Below are positions 1 to 9,045 of a DNA stretch of 64,000 bases, piece by piece; position 1 is the stretch's first letter, and each line of letters starts with the position of its first letter. The DNA comes from Balneola sp. Its GTDB lineage: Bacteria > Bacteroidota > Rhodothermia > Balneolales > Balneolaceae. The stretch covers positions 62,001 through 126,000 of the forward strand of contig JAEPPZ010000008.1 of assembly GCA_017640785.1 (NCBI GenBank), read 5' to 3'. The notes below the pieces were generated by a model. The model was given only the letters and a program-made list of their open reading frames with translations. It searched no databases and had not been told where the DNA came from. The position numbers and the translations under genes were made by a program.

Positions 1-8
1 CAGAAACC

Positions 9-1640
9 ATGGCAACAGGATTTTTTAACGTCCCACCGGCAATCAACGAACCTATTTTGAGCTACGCTCCGGGTTCTCCTGAAAGAGAAGAACTTCAGGC
101 TGCACTTAAAGAAGCTCGATCAAAAGAAATTGATGTTCCAATGTATATCGGAAGCGAATTAGTTACTACTGATAACAAAAAGCCAATGTCTCCACCGCAT
201 GACCACAAGCATATTTTAGGTCATTTTTCTGAAGGTGATGCTTCTCATGTTAAGCAGGCTATTGATGCTGCTATGGAAGCGAAAGCAGATTGGGCAAATA
301 TGGGTTGGGAACACAGAGCCAGTATTTTCCTGAAGGCTGCTGAATTGATCGCAGGTCCATACCGTGCAAAACTGAATGCAACTACAATGTTGGGGCAGTC
401 AAAGAATGCATTTCAAGCTGAAATTGATTCTGCTTGTGAGATCATCGATTTCTTAAGATTTAATGTTGAGTACATGACTCAAATTTACTCTCAACAGCCG
501 GAATCATCAGAAGGCGTTTGGAACAGATTAGAACAACGCCCACTGGAAGGATTCGTATTTGCGCTAACTCCATTCAATTTTACGGCTATTGCAGGTAACT
601 TACCGACTTCTGCAGCGATGATGGGTAATACCATTGTCTGGAAGCCTGCTTATACACAGATCTATTCTGCCAACGTGTTGATGGAAGTTTTCCGCGAAGC
701 AGGTGTTCCTGATGGCGTGATCAATCTTATTTATGTAGACGGTCCTACAGCAGGAGACATCATTTTCTCTCATAAAGATTTTGCGGGAATTCACTTTACA
801 GGAAGTACTGCTGTATTCCAGCATATTTGGAAAACTATTGGTGAAAACATCTATAAGTACCGTTCTTATCCGCGAATTGTAGGAGAGACCGGTGGTAAAG
901 ACTTCATCATGGTTCACAAATCTTCTAAAGCTAAACAAGTAGCAACTGCTATTTCCCGTGGTGCTTTTGAATTTCAGGGACAAAAATGTTCAGCGGCTTC
1001 CAGAGCATATATTCCATCTAACCTTTGGGAAGATGTAAAGAATTATGTGATTGAAGATCTTAAGTCATTCAAAATGGGTGGAACTGAAGACTTTAGTAAT
1101 TTCATAAATGCCGTTATTGACGAGAAATCATTCGATAAAATTGCGAAGTACATCGACGATGCAAAAGCCAGTGATGATGTGGAAGTGATCGCAGGTGGTA
1201 ACTACGATAAGTCGAAAGGATATTTCATAGAGCCGACTGTTCTACTTTCTAAAGATCCAAAATACACAACTATGTGCGAAGAGATCTTTGGACCCGTTAT
1301 CACCATTTATGTGTACGACGAAGACAAATTCGAAGAAACACTCGAGTTGGTTGATAACACTTCTCCGTATGCATTGACAGGTTCTATTTTCAGTCAGGAC
1401 AGATATATGATCGAGCTTGCAACCAAACGATTGGAGCAATCTGCCGGAAACTTCTACATCAATGATAAGCCGACCGGCGCCGTTGTTGGTCAGCAGCCAT
1501 TTGGTGGAGCAAGAGGATCAGGAACCAATGACAAAGCAGGATCTATGATCAACTTGCTGCGTTGGGTTTCTCCAAGAACGATCAAGGAAACTTTTGTAAC
1601 TCCAACGGATTACAGATATCCGTTTTTGGGTGAAGAATAG
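9..1640 (+). CDS. pruA: L-glutamate gamma-semialdehyde (1-pyrroline-5-carboxylate) dehydrogenase
   Basis: Oxidises glutamate semialdehyde, formed from proline or ornithine, to glutamate with NAD in the cytoplasm. The 543-residue length and the aldehyde dehydrogenase fold match the stand-alone P5C dehydrogenase family. Visible are the cofactor-binding region around TPFNFTAIAGN, the general-base glutamate E293 in VGETGGKD, the catalytic C327 in GQKCSAAS, and EEIFGPV near the C-terminus. The ATG at 9 is the first in frame and opens the family's usual N-terminus, but only eight bases of upstream sequence are present, so promoter and leader are outside the window. A strong terminator follows. The proline dehydrogenase partner is not in the window. 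Confidence 0.95.
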   Translation: MATGFFNVPPAINEPILSYAPGSPEREELQAALKEARSKEIDVPMYIGSELVTTDNKKPMSPPHDHKHILGHFSEGDASHVKQAIDAAMEAKADWANMGWEHRASIFLKAAELIAGPYRAKLNATTMLGQSKNAFQAEIDSACEIIDFLRFNVEYMTQIYSQQPESSEGVWNRLEQRPLEGFVFALTPFNFTAIAGNLPTSAAMMGNTIVWKPAYTQIYSANVLMEVFREAGVPDGVINLIYVDGPTAGDIIFSHKDFAGIHFTGSTAVFQHIWKTIGENIYKYRSYPRIVGETGGKDFIMVHKSSKAKQVATAISRGAFEFQGQKCSAASRAYIPSNLWEDVKNYVIEDLKSFKMGGTEDFSNFINAVIDEKSFDKIAKYIDDAKASDDVEVIAGGNYDKSKGYFIEPTVLLSKDPKYTTMCEEIFGPVITIYVYDEDKFEETLELVDNTSPYALTGSIFSQDRYMIELATKRLEQSAGNFYINDKPTGAVVGQQPFGGARGSGTNDKAGSMINLLRWVSPRTIKETFVTPTDYRYPFLGEE

Positions 1641-1672
1641 TCGCTGACTTTGATCACTGATTAATTGATTTC

Positions 1673-1708
1673 AAAAGCCTCACATTTTTTAATGTGGGGC
1701 TTTTTTTG
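1673..1708 (+). terminator. Rho-independent terminator after pruA
   Basis: A 14-bp stem (1673-1686 with 1691-1704, one G-T pair) with a 4-base loop is followed by a run of seven T. It ends only 12 bases before the start of the next gene, which therefore needs its own promoter overlapping this terminator or depends on readthrough. Confidence 0.9.
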
Positions 1709-1719
1709 TTTTTTTAATT

Positions 1720-2475
1720 ATGAAGCAAAAAGAAAATTATTTAAAAACATACTCTGACTTTTTCGATCTCTTCGATGACAATTGGGAGAAAAAAATTCAT
1801 CAAATAGATATAGAAAAACAGTTAAAAAGAATTAATTATATACAGGTAAAAGACCCTCAAGAGTACCTTGAAACGAATTCGAATCGAGTAAAAATTGAAC
1901 ACTACATTACGAGTACAGCCAATCAATTAAATTTATATTCGCTCAATATTCTAAAGCTAGAAAATTGGAATATCATATTTGAAGATGAGTCAAATAAACA
2001 TATTCAAGAGTTTATTCTTCAAGATAGAATAATACCTTTATCTACTCTTCTGCTTATTGAACCAAATGTATTTAAAAATCGAATAGTTTTTATTTTCCTT
2101 ACTGTTTTAAAGGAAAAATTTGAACTCATTGATTTTACAGAGAAATATTACATTTCTAGCTTATGGGAAAATAAGTACATAAAAAAAGCATCTAGTTATG
2201 GTTATGACTTAAATAAAGCATTACATAAAATTGAACAAATAAATATTGGTGAAACTGAGTCTTTTAGAAACTCGTTTACTCATAAAATCTCACCTAATAT
2301 TGCTTCAGGATATTTTAATGAAGTTGTATCGGTTACAAATTCCAATCATAAAGCAATAGGATTCATGAGTCATCCTCCAGTTCCAATAAATAAAATTTTA
2401 GAACTTTCGGACTCTGAAATCAAAAATAGCATTATCGCTTTTGATGAAATGATGAATTTCTTAGAGTTAATTTAA
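1720..2475 (+). CDS. HEPN-motif protein of unknown function
   Basis: A 251-residue soluble protein that I cannot assign to a named family with certainty. Residues 183-188 read RNSFTH, an exact R-N-x3-H motif of the kind found in HEPN ribonucleases and HEPN RNA-binding domains, set in predicted helical sequence. The rest is helical with many Lys, Asn and Ile and no signal peptide. The gene is clearly more AT-rich than its neighbours and is followed by a 600-base repeat-rich gap, both consistent with recent acquisition. No partner antitoxin-type nucleotidyltransferase lies beside it. It could be a stand-alone Cthe_2314-type HEPN protein, a defence or toxin RNase, or unrelated. Confidence 0.6.
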   Translation: MKQKENYLKTYSDFFDLFDDNWEKKIHQIDIEKQLKRINYIQVKDPQEYLETNSNRVKIEHYITSTANQLNLYSLNILKLENWNIIFEDESNKHIQEFILQDRIIPLSTLLLIEPNVFKNRIVFIFLTVLKEKFELIDFTEKYYISSLWENKYIKKASSYGYDLNKALHKIEQINIGETESFRNSFTHKISPNIASGYFNEVVSVTNSNHKAIGFMSHPPVPINKILELSDSEIKNSIIAFDEMMNFLELI

Positions 2476-2576
2476 TATTGTTTCAAATCTCTAGTTCCGA
2501 ATGCTCAGCGGAAGCTCTGCTTGCGAATAGTTTTACTCAGCAGCGCTACGTAACCAGAACTTGTTAGCAAGAAAGA

Positions 2577-2725
2577 AAATCCTCCTTTGAAGGAGGTGGA
2601 TTTTGATCTAACAGATCGAAAGACGGAGGATGTGTAAAGTTTAAGAATTAGTAAACTTCACACATCCCTCGGATTATTCAAAGAACCGTTTGGATAATCA
2701 TCTCCCTTCGAAGGGAGATTTTTTT
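2577..2725. repeat. Cluster of four consecutive hairpins
   Basis: This non-coding stretch has successive inverted repeats: CCTCCTT/AAGGAGG at 2581-2596; GATCT/AGATC at 2605-2617; a 16-bp pair with one mismatch at 2628-2643 and 2652-2667; an 11-bp pair with one mismatch at 2672-2682 and 2689-2699; and a perfect 18-base palindrome at 2701-2718 followed by seven T. The whole block looks like a folded interspersed element rather than a single terminator, although the last hairpin could terminate plus-strand transcription. Confidence 0.7.
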
Positions 2726-2806
2726 CTTTTAAAGTCATTCAGGACTTGATCCGAAATCTGTAATGAGTAGAAATAGCACTATCGGTATTTGCGAACCCAT
2801 CTCTGT

Positions 2807-3075
2807 CTCTTCCCTTCGCCAAGGGAAGAGGACTTGTTAACAAAATTATAGCTGAGTAAAGAGTCTCTCTCCCTATTGATAGGGAGAGAAAAGAGTGGGT
2901 CAGAAAAACTTGTTTGGAATCCTGTAAGATCCTTCGTTCCGAAACTTCGGAATCAGGATGACGAGCTTTAATTGGAAATTTGCCCTACACAGATCCTGAA
3001 TCAATACTGAATCAAGTTCAGCACATGGTTCAGGATGACGAACTATTCAACATTGAATATTCCTTGTTGAATATT
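2807..3075. repeat. Repeat-rich intergenic sequence
   Basis: More short hairpins fill the rest of the gap: a 10-bp stem at 2807-2830, an 11-bp stem with a 2-base loop at 2866-2889, a 7-bp stem at 2937-2952, and a pair at 2993-3000 with 3029-3036. The word CAGGATGACGA occurs twice (near 2954 and 3031). ATTGAATATTCCTTG at 3052-3066 recurs in related form just downstream of another minus-strand gene near 18111. No coding sequence is supported in 2476-3077. Confidence 0.6.
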
Positions 3076-3077
3076 CT

Positions 3078-5252
3078 TTAGTTTTTTCTCTTCCCCGGTT
3101 TGTACGTCTCTTCCGCTCGGGCTTCTACATCTTCTCGGTAATAAGCTACATCTTTGAAATTGGCATTGATATAAGGTTCTGCCTGATCAAAGAAGTGAGG
3201 CGAATCAGGATCTCCACTTTGTCCACCTGCGAGGATGCTTTTTGCTTTTACACTATCGCCAAATTCTACAACGGCCACAAAACTGTTTCCTGAAGTTCCG
3301 TAGATCTTTTTGGTGTCGTAGGTTCGGGCTCCATAAGAAGCTAACGCTCCCCATCTACCGGAGGCAAAACCAACGGGTAAACTAGGCTGATCATCATCAA
3401 AGTTAGGAGAAATATTTCCATTTAGTCTTTGGAATCGGTTTACTTCTCCCCATGCTGTGTTCCAGTTTCCAAAATCTTCATCAAGCTGATCTAGAGTAAT
3501 TTTCAGAATTTCCAGTCGTTCTTTGTACGGAGCTTCGGTTCCGTAGTAAGAAAACCGTTCCATGAAATTCAATCCATCAGGAGCTTCACCGTTTCGCATA
3601 AAATTGATTCCATAGAAATGGGCAATGGTCATCGCAACTGATTCTGTGGTTGTTTCAAAGTTCCAATCTCTTAGTACATCGATCGCTTCTTTAGGAACTC
3701 CGTATTTATTGTTAGAACGATCATAAGCCCGAACAACTCCCGGAATCAATTCTTCAAAAGCCGGAACTCGAGGCGAATATGCCAGATCGATCAATCCGTC
3801 TAATGTTAAATTCTCTGCTTCTGCTAAAAGATCCTGAGCATGAACCCCGCGAAAGTTTTCAGGAATTCGAGACATATAATTCGGGTAATCTTCTTTCTTT
3901 GGACTGAATTCAGCTGCCGCTGTAAAAGGAGTCGAGTTCGCATTTTGGATCCATCCATTACCGGGATTCACCAAAGTAATTGCTTCGTCTACCGGATGAA
4001 GTCCCTGCCAATCGGTTGCCGGATTACTTCCATCCACAGGTTGGGTATAATCGAATTGAGTATCACGAATCGGTATAAAGTTCCCGTGATAGTAAGCGAT
4101 ATTTCCTTCTGAATCAGCAAAAACAGTATTGTTAGATGAATTAGTTTTGATCTCCATCATTTCATTGAATTCAGCATGATTTGCTTTCTTTGTTCTGGTA
4201 TAAGATTGCTCCAATGCTTTCACCGGTTCCCACATCATTGCTGTTGCTACCCATTGATCATCTATCATATGCGTGATCGGTCCGTGATGTGTTCGATACA
4301 TCGGAAAAATTTTCTCCAGCATCTTGCCCTCTTCCGAGTATTTCAAAGTGACTGAATCTGTCTCAACTTCTCTCCACTCTTCCCCATATTTATACATGAG
4401 ATTTCCGTCACGCTCTTCTATAGTTTCTTTGAATTCATCGATCACATCTGTGTAAGTAGAAGTGTGCATCCAACCGGTATTCTCATTAAACCCCTGATAG
4501 ATAAAAAACTGTCCCCAGGTTACTGCACCGTACGCATTTAAGCCTTCTTCACTCACCGCATGAACTTCTCCACGAAAATAAAAAGATGTATGAGGGTTGA
4601 TCAGCAACATCGCGTTTCCGGATTCTGTGAGGTCTCCGGAAACAGCAATTCCGTTAGATCCTTTTGGTTCTTCATAGGGATCAACAACGGTTAAACCGTT
4701 TCCGAACTCGTTCAACGAAAGAGAAGCTTTGTCTTCGTAAAAAGCTTGAATTCTTCTGGTTGAAACTCGTTCGATATCACCGCCAATTGAACCTTCACTA
4801 AAATACATCGGCATCCACGATTCAAATTTTTCTAACAGCATTGGTTCAACTTCAGGATGAGTAGCCAGATAATAATTCAATCCATCGGCCCAGGCGTCGC
4901 ACAATTCTTTAAGCCAATCCGGAGCGTTGTTATAATTTTGAATAGCTTCTTCTTTGGTCATGAATAACCGAGCACGAAGATCGCTGTATAAAGCATCTTC
5001 ACCTTCTACTTCTGCGAGTCGACCAATTGCCCACACATAGTTCCTTTCAATTCTTGGAAAGTCATCTTCAGCCTGAGCATACATCAATCCAAAAACAGCA
5101 TCTGCATCCGTTTTTCCATACACATGAGGAACTCCGAAATCGTCCCGTATTATGGTGATGTTATCAGCTTGTTGTTTCAAACGATTTAGTTCAGGATCAC
5201 ATGCCCCAAAAACAAACAAAAGTGCAAATACAGGAAGGAAAAGCTTTTTCAT
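3078..5252 (-). CDS. Penicillin-acylase-family N-terminal-nucleophile hydrolase, lipoprotein
   Basis: A 724-residue precursor of the penicillin amidase / acyl-homoserine-lactone acylase family, which cleaves amide bonds after self-processing into two chains. The N-terminus is a lipoprotein signal with cysteine C18 in FVFGAC, so it is likely anchored on the periplasmic side of a membrane. The family's N-terminal opening (RDDFGVPHVYGKTDADA) lies at 36-52 and the expected autocleavage point is before S199 in PKGSNGIAVS, which would be the nucleophile of the beta chain. The substrate cannot be read from sequence; acyl-amino acids, beta-lactams and AHLs are all possible. It stands alone as a transcription unit. 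Confidence 0.88.
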   Translation of the reverse strand: MKKLFLPVFALLFVFGACDPELNRLKQQADNITIIRDDFGVPHVYGKTDADAVFGLMYAQAEDDFPRIERNYVWAIGRLAEVEGEDALYSDLRARLFMTKEEAIQNYNNAPDWLKELCDAWADGLNYYLATHPEVEPMLLEKFESWMPMYFSEGSIGGDIERVSTRRIQAFYEDKASLSLNEFGNGLTVVDPYEEPKGSNGIAVSGDLTESGNAMLLINPHTSFYFRGEVHAVSEEGLNAYGAVTWGQFFIYQGFNENTGWMHTSTYTDVIDEFKETIEERDGNLMYKYGEEWREVETDSVTLKYSEEGKMLEKIFPMYRTHHGPITHMIDDQWVATAMMWEPVKALEQSYTRTKKANHAEFNEMMEIKTNSSNNTVFADSEGNIAYYHGNFIPIRDTQFDYTQPVDGSNPATDWQGLHPVDEAITLVNPGNGWIQNANSTPFTAAAEFSPKKEDYPNYMSRIPENFRGVHAQDLLAEAENLTLDGLIDLAYSPRVPAFEELIPGVVRAYDRSNNKYGVPKEAIDVLRDWNFETTTESVAMTIAHFYGINFMRNGEAPDGLNFMERFSYYGTEAPYKERLEILKITLDQLDEDFGNWNTAWGEVNRFQRLNGNISPNFDDDQPSLPVGFASGRWGALASYGARTYDTKKIYGTSGNSFVAVVEFGDSVKAKSILAGGQSGDPDSPHFFDQAEPYINANFKDVAYYREDVEARAEETYKPGKRKN

Positions 5253-5386
5253 AGCAAAGTTTAGTTAGTTATTGCTATGAAAGTAGGCAGAGCCGGTAAG
5301 AAAAGAAAAAAGAACACCGGGATTTAAAAGGATTTACAGAAAGAAACTAGAATTTCACTTTTCACTTTTCACTTTTCACTTAAAAG

Positions 5387-6283
5387 CTACCACAACATCA
5401 TTTTCATACAGAATACACTACCGCCGCTTTTCAGATATTCAGCAGTACTGAATTCATGTACATTAAAATCATGATCTCTTAATTTCTGGTTTACATCTGT
5501 ACAGCCTTGCTGAATAAACACATTTTTGCCGTCAGGAGATGTTGCGTTACAGGCAAAAAGTTCCTCTGCTTCATATTTAGATGCTTCAATAACATTGTCG
5601 AATAAAGCATGGATCAGATCCAGTCCGTTCTTGGTAAATGCTTTCGGATAGATCAGCGCCGTTTTTTGATCCAGAATACATAAACAAGTATCTAAGTGAT
5701 AGAATTTTTCGTTCAAAAGCTCCAATCTTATTACCGGCACGTCATACATATCAGCTATCAAATCGTACACTTCTTGAGAAGAACGGAATCCGTACCCACC
5801 CCAGATCAGACCGGTTTTATAGTGCCAAAGCGCATCGCCCATTCCTTCAAAATCATCAAATTTGTCTTCATCTAAATGAAATACCTGATAACTACTTTCT
5901 TCATACATTTTTTGAATGTGCGGCACTTCCCCTTTGCGTTCGTCGGCATGCATCACGCTCATCAAAACTTTTTTATTCCCATTCTCATCTATATATGGAA
6001 GACTCTGATTTGCACAAAAAACCATATCAGGCAAACCTCTAACACCTTCAAGTACATGGATATCAAATCCTAATTCTTCGTAGCCGTTTTTCAAATGCTC
6101 CCACTCATCCATCGCAGCCATTTTATCAATTTGTCCCACATGACCTTGCATATGCGGATTAATTACATACTCAACGGCGAAATGGGTTGGTTTTACTAAC
6201 ATCACTTTTTTAGGAGCCGGCATCGGCTTCAGATCAGCTATTGTAAAATCCAGTTCATTTATGGTCGAAATTACTTTTTTCAT
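5387..6283 (-). CDS. DDAH-like amidinotransferase-family hydrolase
   Basis: Belongs to the guanidine-modifying amidinotransferase superfamily (dimethylarginine dimethylaminohydrolase, arginine deiminase and citrulline-hydrolase-like members). The catalytic layout is visible: the acidic stretch FEGMGDALW in the middle, the histidine in FYHLDTCLC, and the C-terminal nucleophile cysteine in SGGSVFCMK about seven residues from the end. I chose the ATG at 6283 (298 residues) because the family similarity begins there; the frame stays open to 6343, but those 20 residues look unrelated. It probably hydrolyses an arginine or citrulline derivative in the cytoplasm; the exact substrate is unknown. It is divergent from ddl. 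Confidence 0.85.
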   Translation of the reverse strand: MKKVISTINELDFTIADLKPMPAPKKVMLVKPTHFAVEYVINPHMQGHVGQIDKMAAMDEWEHLKNGYEELGFDIHVLEGVRGLPDMVFCANQSLPYIDENGNKKVLMSVMHADERKGEVPHIQKMYEESSYQVFHLDEDKFDDFEGMGDALWHYKTGLIWGGYGFRSSQEVYDLIADMYDVPVIRLELLNEKFYHLDTCLCILDQKTALIYPKAFTKNGLDLIHALFDNVIEASKYEAEELFACNATSPDGKNVFIQQGCTDVNQKLRDHDFNVHEFSTAEYLKSGGSVFCMKMMLW

Positions 6284-6422
6284 GTATGTATTTTGAAGAT
6301 TAGACAGGACATTGAAGATCATAAAAAACTTGTGTCGGAACAAATTTGAAAGAGTTTAATTGTTAATGAAAAGCACAAACAATTCCCTATTTTCCATCAA
6401 TAAAAAAAATTTCATTATCTCT

Positions 6423-7616
6423 ATGTCTACTAAGAATTTGATAATTGCCTTCGGCGGCGTTTCTCCTGAACATGAAGTTTCTGTGCTTTCGGCAATACAA
6501 GCTATTTCCAGTATGGAAAACTCTCAGTATAACCTCGTTCCGTTGTATATAAGTAAGTCCGGAAAATGGTTTACAGGCAATCAGCTTTTAGAATTAGAAA
6601 CTTACAAGGATCTGTCATTGCTGGAAGAAAATGCTCTTCAATGCGCTTTTGTTAAAGATGACATCGGAAGAACACATCTTAAACAACAAAACTCTTCCGG
6701 ATTATTTTCAAAGCCGAAATCCTATCCTGTTTATGCAGTAGTTTGCGCTTTTCATGGCAGTGGTGGAGAAAACGGTGCCTTTCAGGGGATTTGTGATTTC
6801 TTTAATGTGCCTTACACAGGAAGCGATGTTTTGGCTTCATCTTTAGGGATGGATAAGGTAAAGGCCAAACAAGTATGTGTTGCCAATGATATCCCCGTTA
6901 CAGACAGTCTGGATTTTTATGAATCAAATTGGGAAACAGATCAGGAAACAATAATCAAAGAAGCTGAAATTCTTGGATATCCATTGATCGTTAAGCCATG
7001 CAGTTTAGGAAGCAGTATTGGCGTGGCTAAAGCTACTTCAAAAGATGAGTTGATCAACGCCGTTGAAATGGCTTTCCGATACGACGCTCACTTGTTGATC
7101 GAAGAAGCTGTTCAGCCACTGATGGAAATAAATTGTTCGGTTTTAGGTACAGCTCAGGAATGCCGAGCCAGTGTTTGCGAAAAACCTTTGGGAACCACAG
7201 AAACACTTTCTTTTAAAGATAAATATCAAAGCGGAGAAGGTGCGGATAAAGGAATGGCTTCTGCAGATCGTGTGATTCCCGCTGACATCTCTTCTGAACT
7301 TACCGAAGAAATCAGAGAACTGGCGATTAGAACTTTTAAGACATTCGGTGCAAGTGGAGTTGCACGGTTAGACTTTTTGATAAATGCTGAAACAGAACAA
7401 GTTTATTTCAATGAGATCAATACTATTCCGGGTTCTTTCTCATTCTATTTATGGGAAAAGTCTGATATCTCATTCAAACAGCTCATTGATGAATTGATAG
7501 AAATTGCTCTCCAAAATCATCAACAAAAAAATGGGCGTGTTCAGAGTTATGAGACTAATCTATTGAATGAAAAAGCAGTAAAAGGCATTAAAGGATTAAA
7601 AGGTATAAAAAACTAG
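6423..7616 (+). CDS. ddl: D-alanine--D-alanine ligase
   Basis: ATP-grasp enzyme that joins two D-alanines for peptidoglycan precursors. Family marks include GGVSPEHEVS at the N-terminus, the ATP-grasp segment IVKPCSLGSSIGVAKA, and the metal- and product-binding FNEINTIPGSFS near the C-terminus. The start at 6423 places the family's usual opening (LIIAFGGVSPE) five residues in; longer in-frame starts at 6360 (TTG) and 6366 exist. About 30 residues extend beyond the normal end and finish in a short KGIKGLKGIK repeat, which comes from a DNA micro-repeat near 7580-7610. The next gene starts three bases after the stop, so they are probably co-transcribed. Confidence 0.93.
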   Translation: MSTKNLIIAFGGVSPEHEVSVLSAIQAISSMENSQYNLVPLYISKSGKWFTGNQLLELETYKDLSLLEENALQCAFVKDDIGRTHLKQQNSSGLFSKPKSYPVYAVVCAFHGSGGENGAFQGICDFFNVPYTGSDVLASSLGMDKVKAKQVCVANDIPVTDSLDFYESNWETDQETIIKEAEILGYPLIVKPCSLGSSIGVAKATSKDELINAVEMAFRYDAHLLIEEAVQPLMEINCSVLGTAQECRASVCEKPLGTTETLSFKDKYQSGEGADKGMASADRVIPADISSELTEEIRELAIRTFKTFGASGVARLDFLINAETEQVYFNEINTIPGSFSFYLWEKSDISFKQLIDELIEIALQNHQQKNGRVQSYETNLLNEKAVKGIKGLKGIKN

Positions 7617-7619
7617 TTT

Positions 7620-9044
7620 ATGAGATTTAAAGCGATAAGCATACTATGTTTACTTTTTCTGATTGTTTCTTGCGGAAAAAGCACTGAAGTAACCATTGTT
7701 GATGATTCAAGTGGGATGTTACCCTCTGATAAAGCCGGCGATGCTACAAAAAGAGCCGAGGTTCAAGATGATTTTACAAATCTGAAGATCGGAGAATTAA
7801 ACAGCATTCAAACTTTAGATCCTCTTTTTGCAACTACAAGTAGTGAGTTCAGAATCAATGCTCTGATCTATGATGGCTTGACTCAAATCGACTCTAATGG
7901 AGATGTGAAACCGGCTATTGCTAAAAAATGGACCATAACCAGGGACTCCCTCAGATACACATTTACTTTGCGTGACAATTTATTCTATCACGATGATTCC
8001 AGATTTACAAGTGGTATTGGAAGACTAGTTACTCCCGAAGACATTGTTCTTAATTTTGAACGTATGGCGTCTATACTGGTACCCGATAATGCTGCAGACA
8101 TGTTTAAGTCCGTTAAAGGATTTAATGCATACCATACAGAGCAAACTTTTATAAAAATCCCTGCTAACAGGACGATCAAATCCATTGAGGGAATTTATAG
8201 CTCTAACGACTCAACTCTGGTCATTCAGCTTGCAAAGAAAGATTCAGAATTACTCGAAAAACTAGCTCATCCATGGGCTTCCGTTTATCCTAAAGAAAGT
8301 ATTCCCAACAATAACAATCCCATCACAGACCCTATCGGTACCGGCAGTTATTATCTGGCTCAGAAAAAAAACAACCTTTTAATTCTGGCGTCCAATGACG
8401 AATACTTTCAGGATCAAAAAGTTCCTACCAGATTAGATATTACACATGGAAAAACAGAAACCGAGCTCTATCAGGATTTTACGAATGGCAATCTGGATGC
8501 TTTAGTTGAACTCGGTCCAAACACTATACAGGAAGTTACTGATACTACGGGATCCGGAGATTTGAAATTTGAGACCTCTTTTTCCCTTTACGATCCAACC
8601 GTTAATAATGAGATCAACTTTTATTACAACCAGGCATCCGGAAATACATCACTATTCTCTTATTTAGTATCTCAGAACAACGACTTCCTCAGCTTTGAAA
8701 AAACACTTGGCTCTGTCGAGATCAAAAATAAACGCCCTTTTTCTGATAGTTTGAGAAAGCAAACAGCTTATATTTCCTACACAGGCAATCCTGCTGAAGT
8801 GTTCCTGATTGATGCTATTGCAGAAAAATTATCAGGCACCGGCGCTACCATCGTACTAAATTCATCCTACGCAATCACCGATGATATTTCATTTTCCACT
8901 ATCAGGTTCCCGGGTGCACAAAAAACTGTAAGCTGGAAGATGCCTGTTCTGGTTTTAACTCAACCAAACGTTTCAGGAACAACCATCTCCAAATATCCTT
9001 GGAATATCTCTTTTGATGGGGTAACTATTAATGAATCAAATTAA
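7620..9044 (+). CDS. Family 5 solute-binding lipoprotein (peptide-type ABC transporter)
   Basis: Resembles the DppA/OppA type of extracellular binding protein. The lipobox is LFLIVSC (about residues 12-18). It is followed by the family signature region: a mature N-terminus reading IQTLDPLFATTSSEFRINALIYDGL, then VKPAIAKKWTI and FTLRDNLFYHDD. At 474 residues it is somewhat short for the family, and the C-terminal half is divergent. No permease or ATPase gene is adjacent. It lies between ddl and nadK with tight spacing, so it may be transcribed with these. The ligand is unknown. Confidence 0.82.
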   Translation: MRFKAISILCLLFLIVSCGKSTEVTIVDDSSGMLPSDKAGDATKRAEVQDDFTNLKIGELNSIQTLDPLFATTSSEFRINALIYDGLTQIDSNGDVKPAIAKKWTITRDSLRYTFTLRDNLFYHDDSRFTSGIGRLVTPEDIVLNFERMASILVPDNAADMFKSVKGFNAYHTEQTFIKIPANRTIKSIEGIYSSNDSTLVIQLAKKDSELLEKLAHPWASVYPKESIPNNNNPITDPIGTGSYYLAQKKNNLLILASNDEYFQDQKVPTRLDITHGKTETELYQDFTNGNLDALVELGPNTIQEVTDTTGSGDLKFETSFSLYDPTVNNEINFYYNQASGNTSLFSYLVSQNNDFLSFEKTLGSVEIKNKRPFSDSLRKQTAYISYTGNPAEVFLIDAIAEKLSGTGATIVLNSSYAITDDISFSTIRFPGAQKTVSWKMPVLVLTQPNVSGTTISKYPWNISFDGVTINESN

Positions 9045-9045
9045 T

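Noticed and set aside
2581-2718. Single multi-stem riboswitch
   Set aside because: It follows a gene rather than preceding one in the right orientation, and the hairpins are separate palindromes rather than a conserved aptamer.
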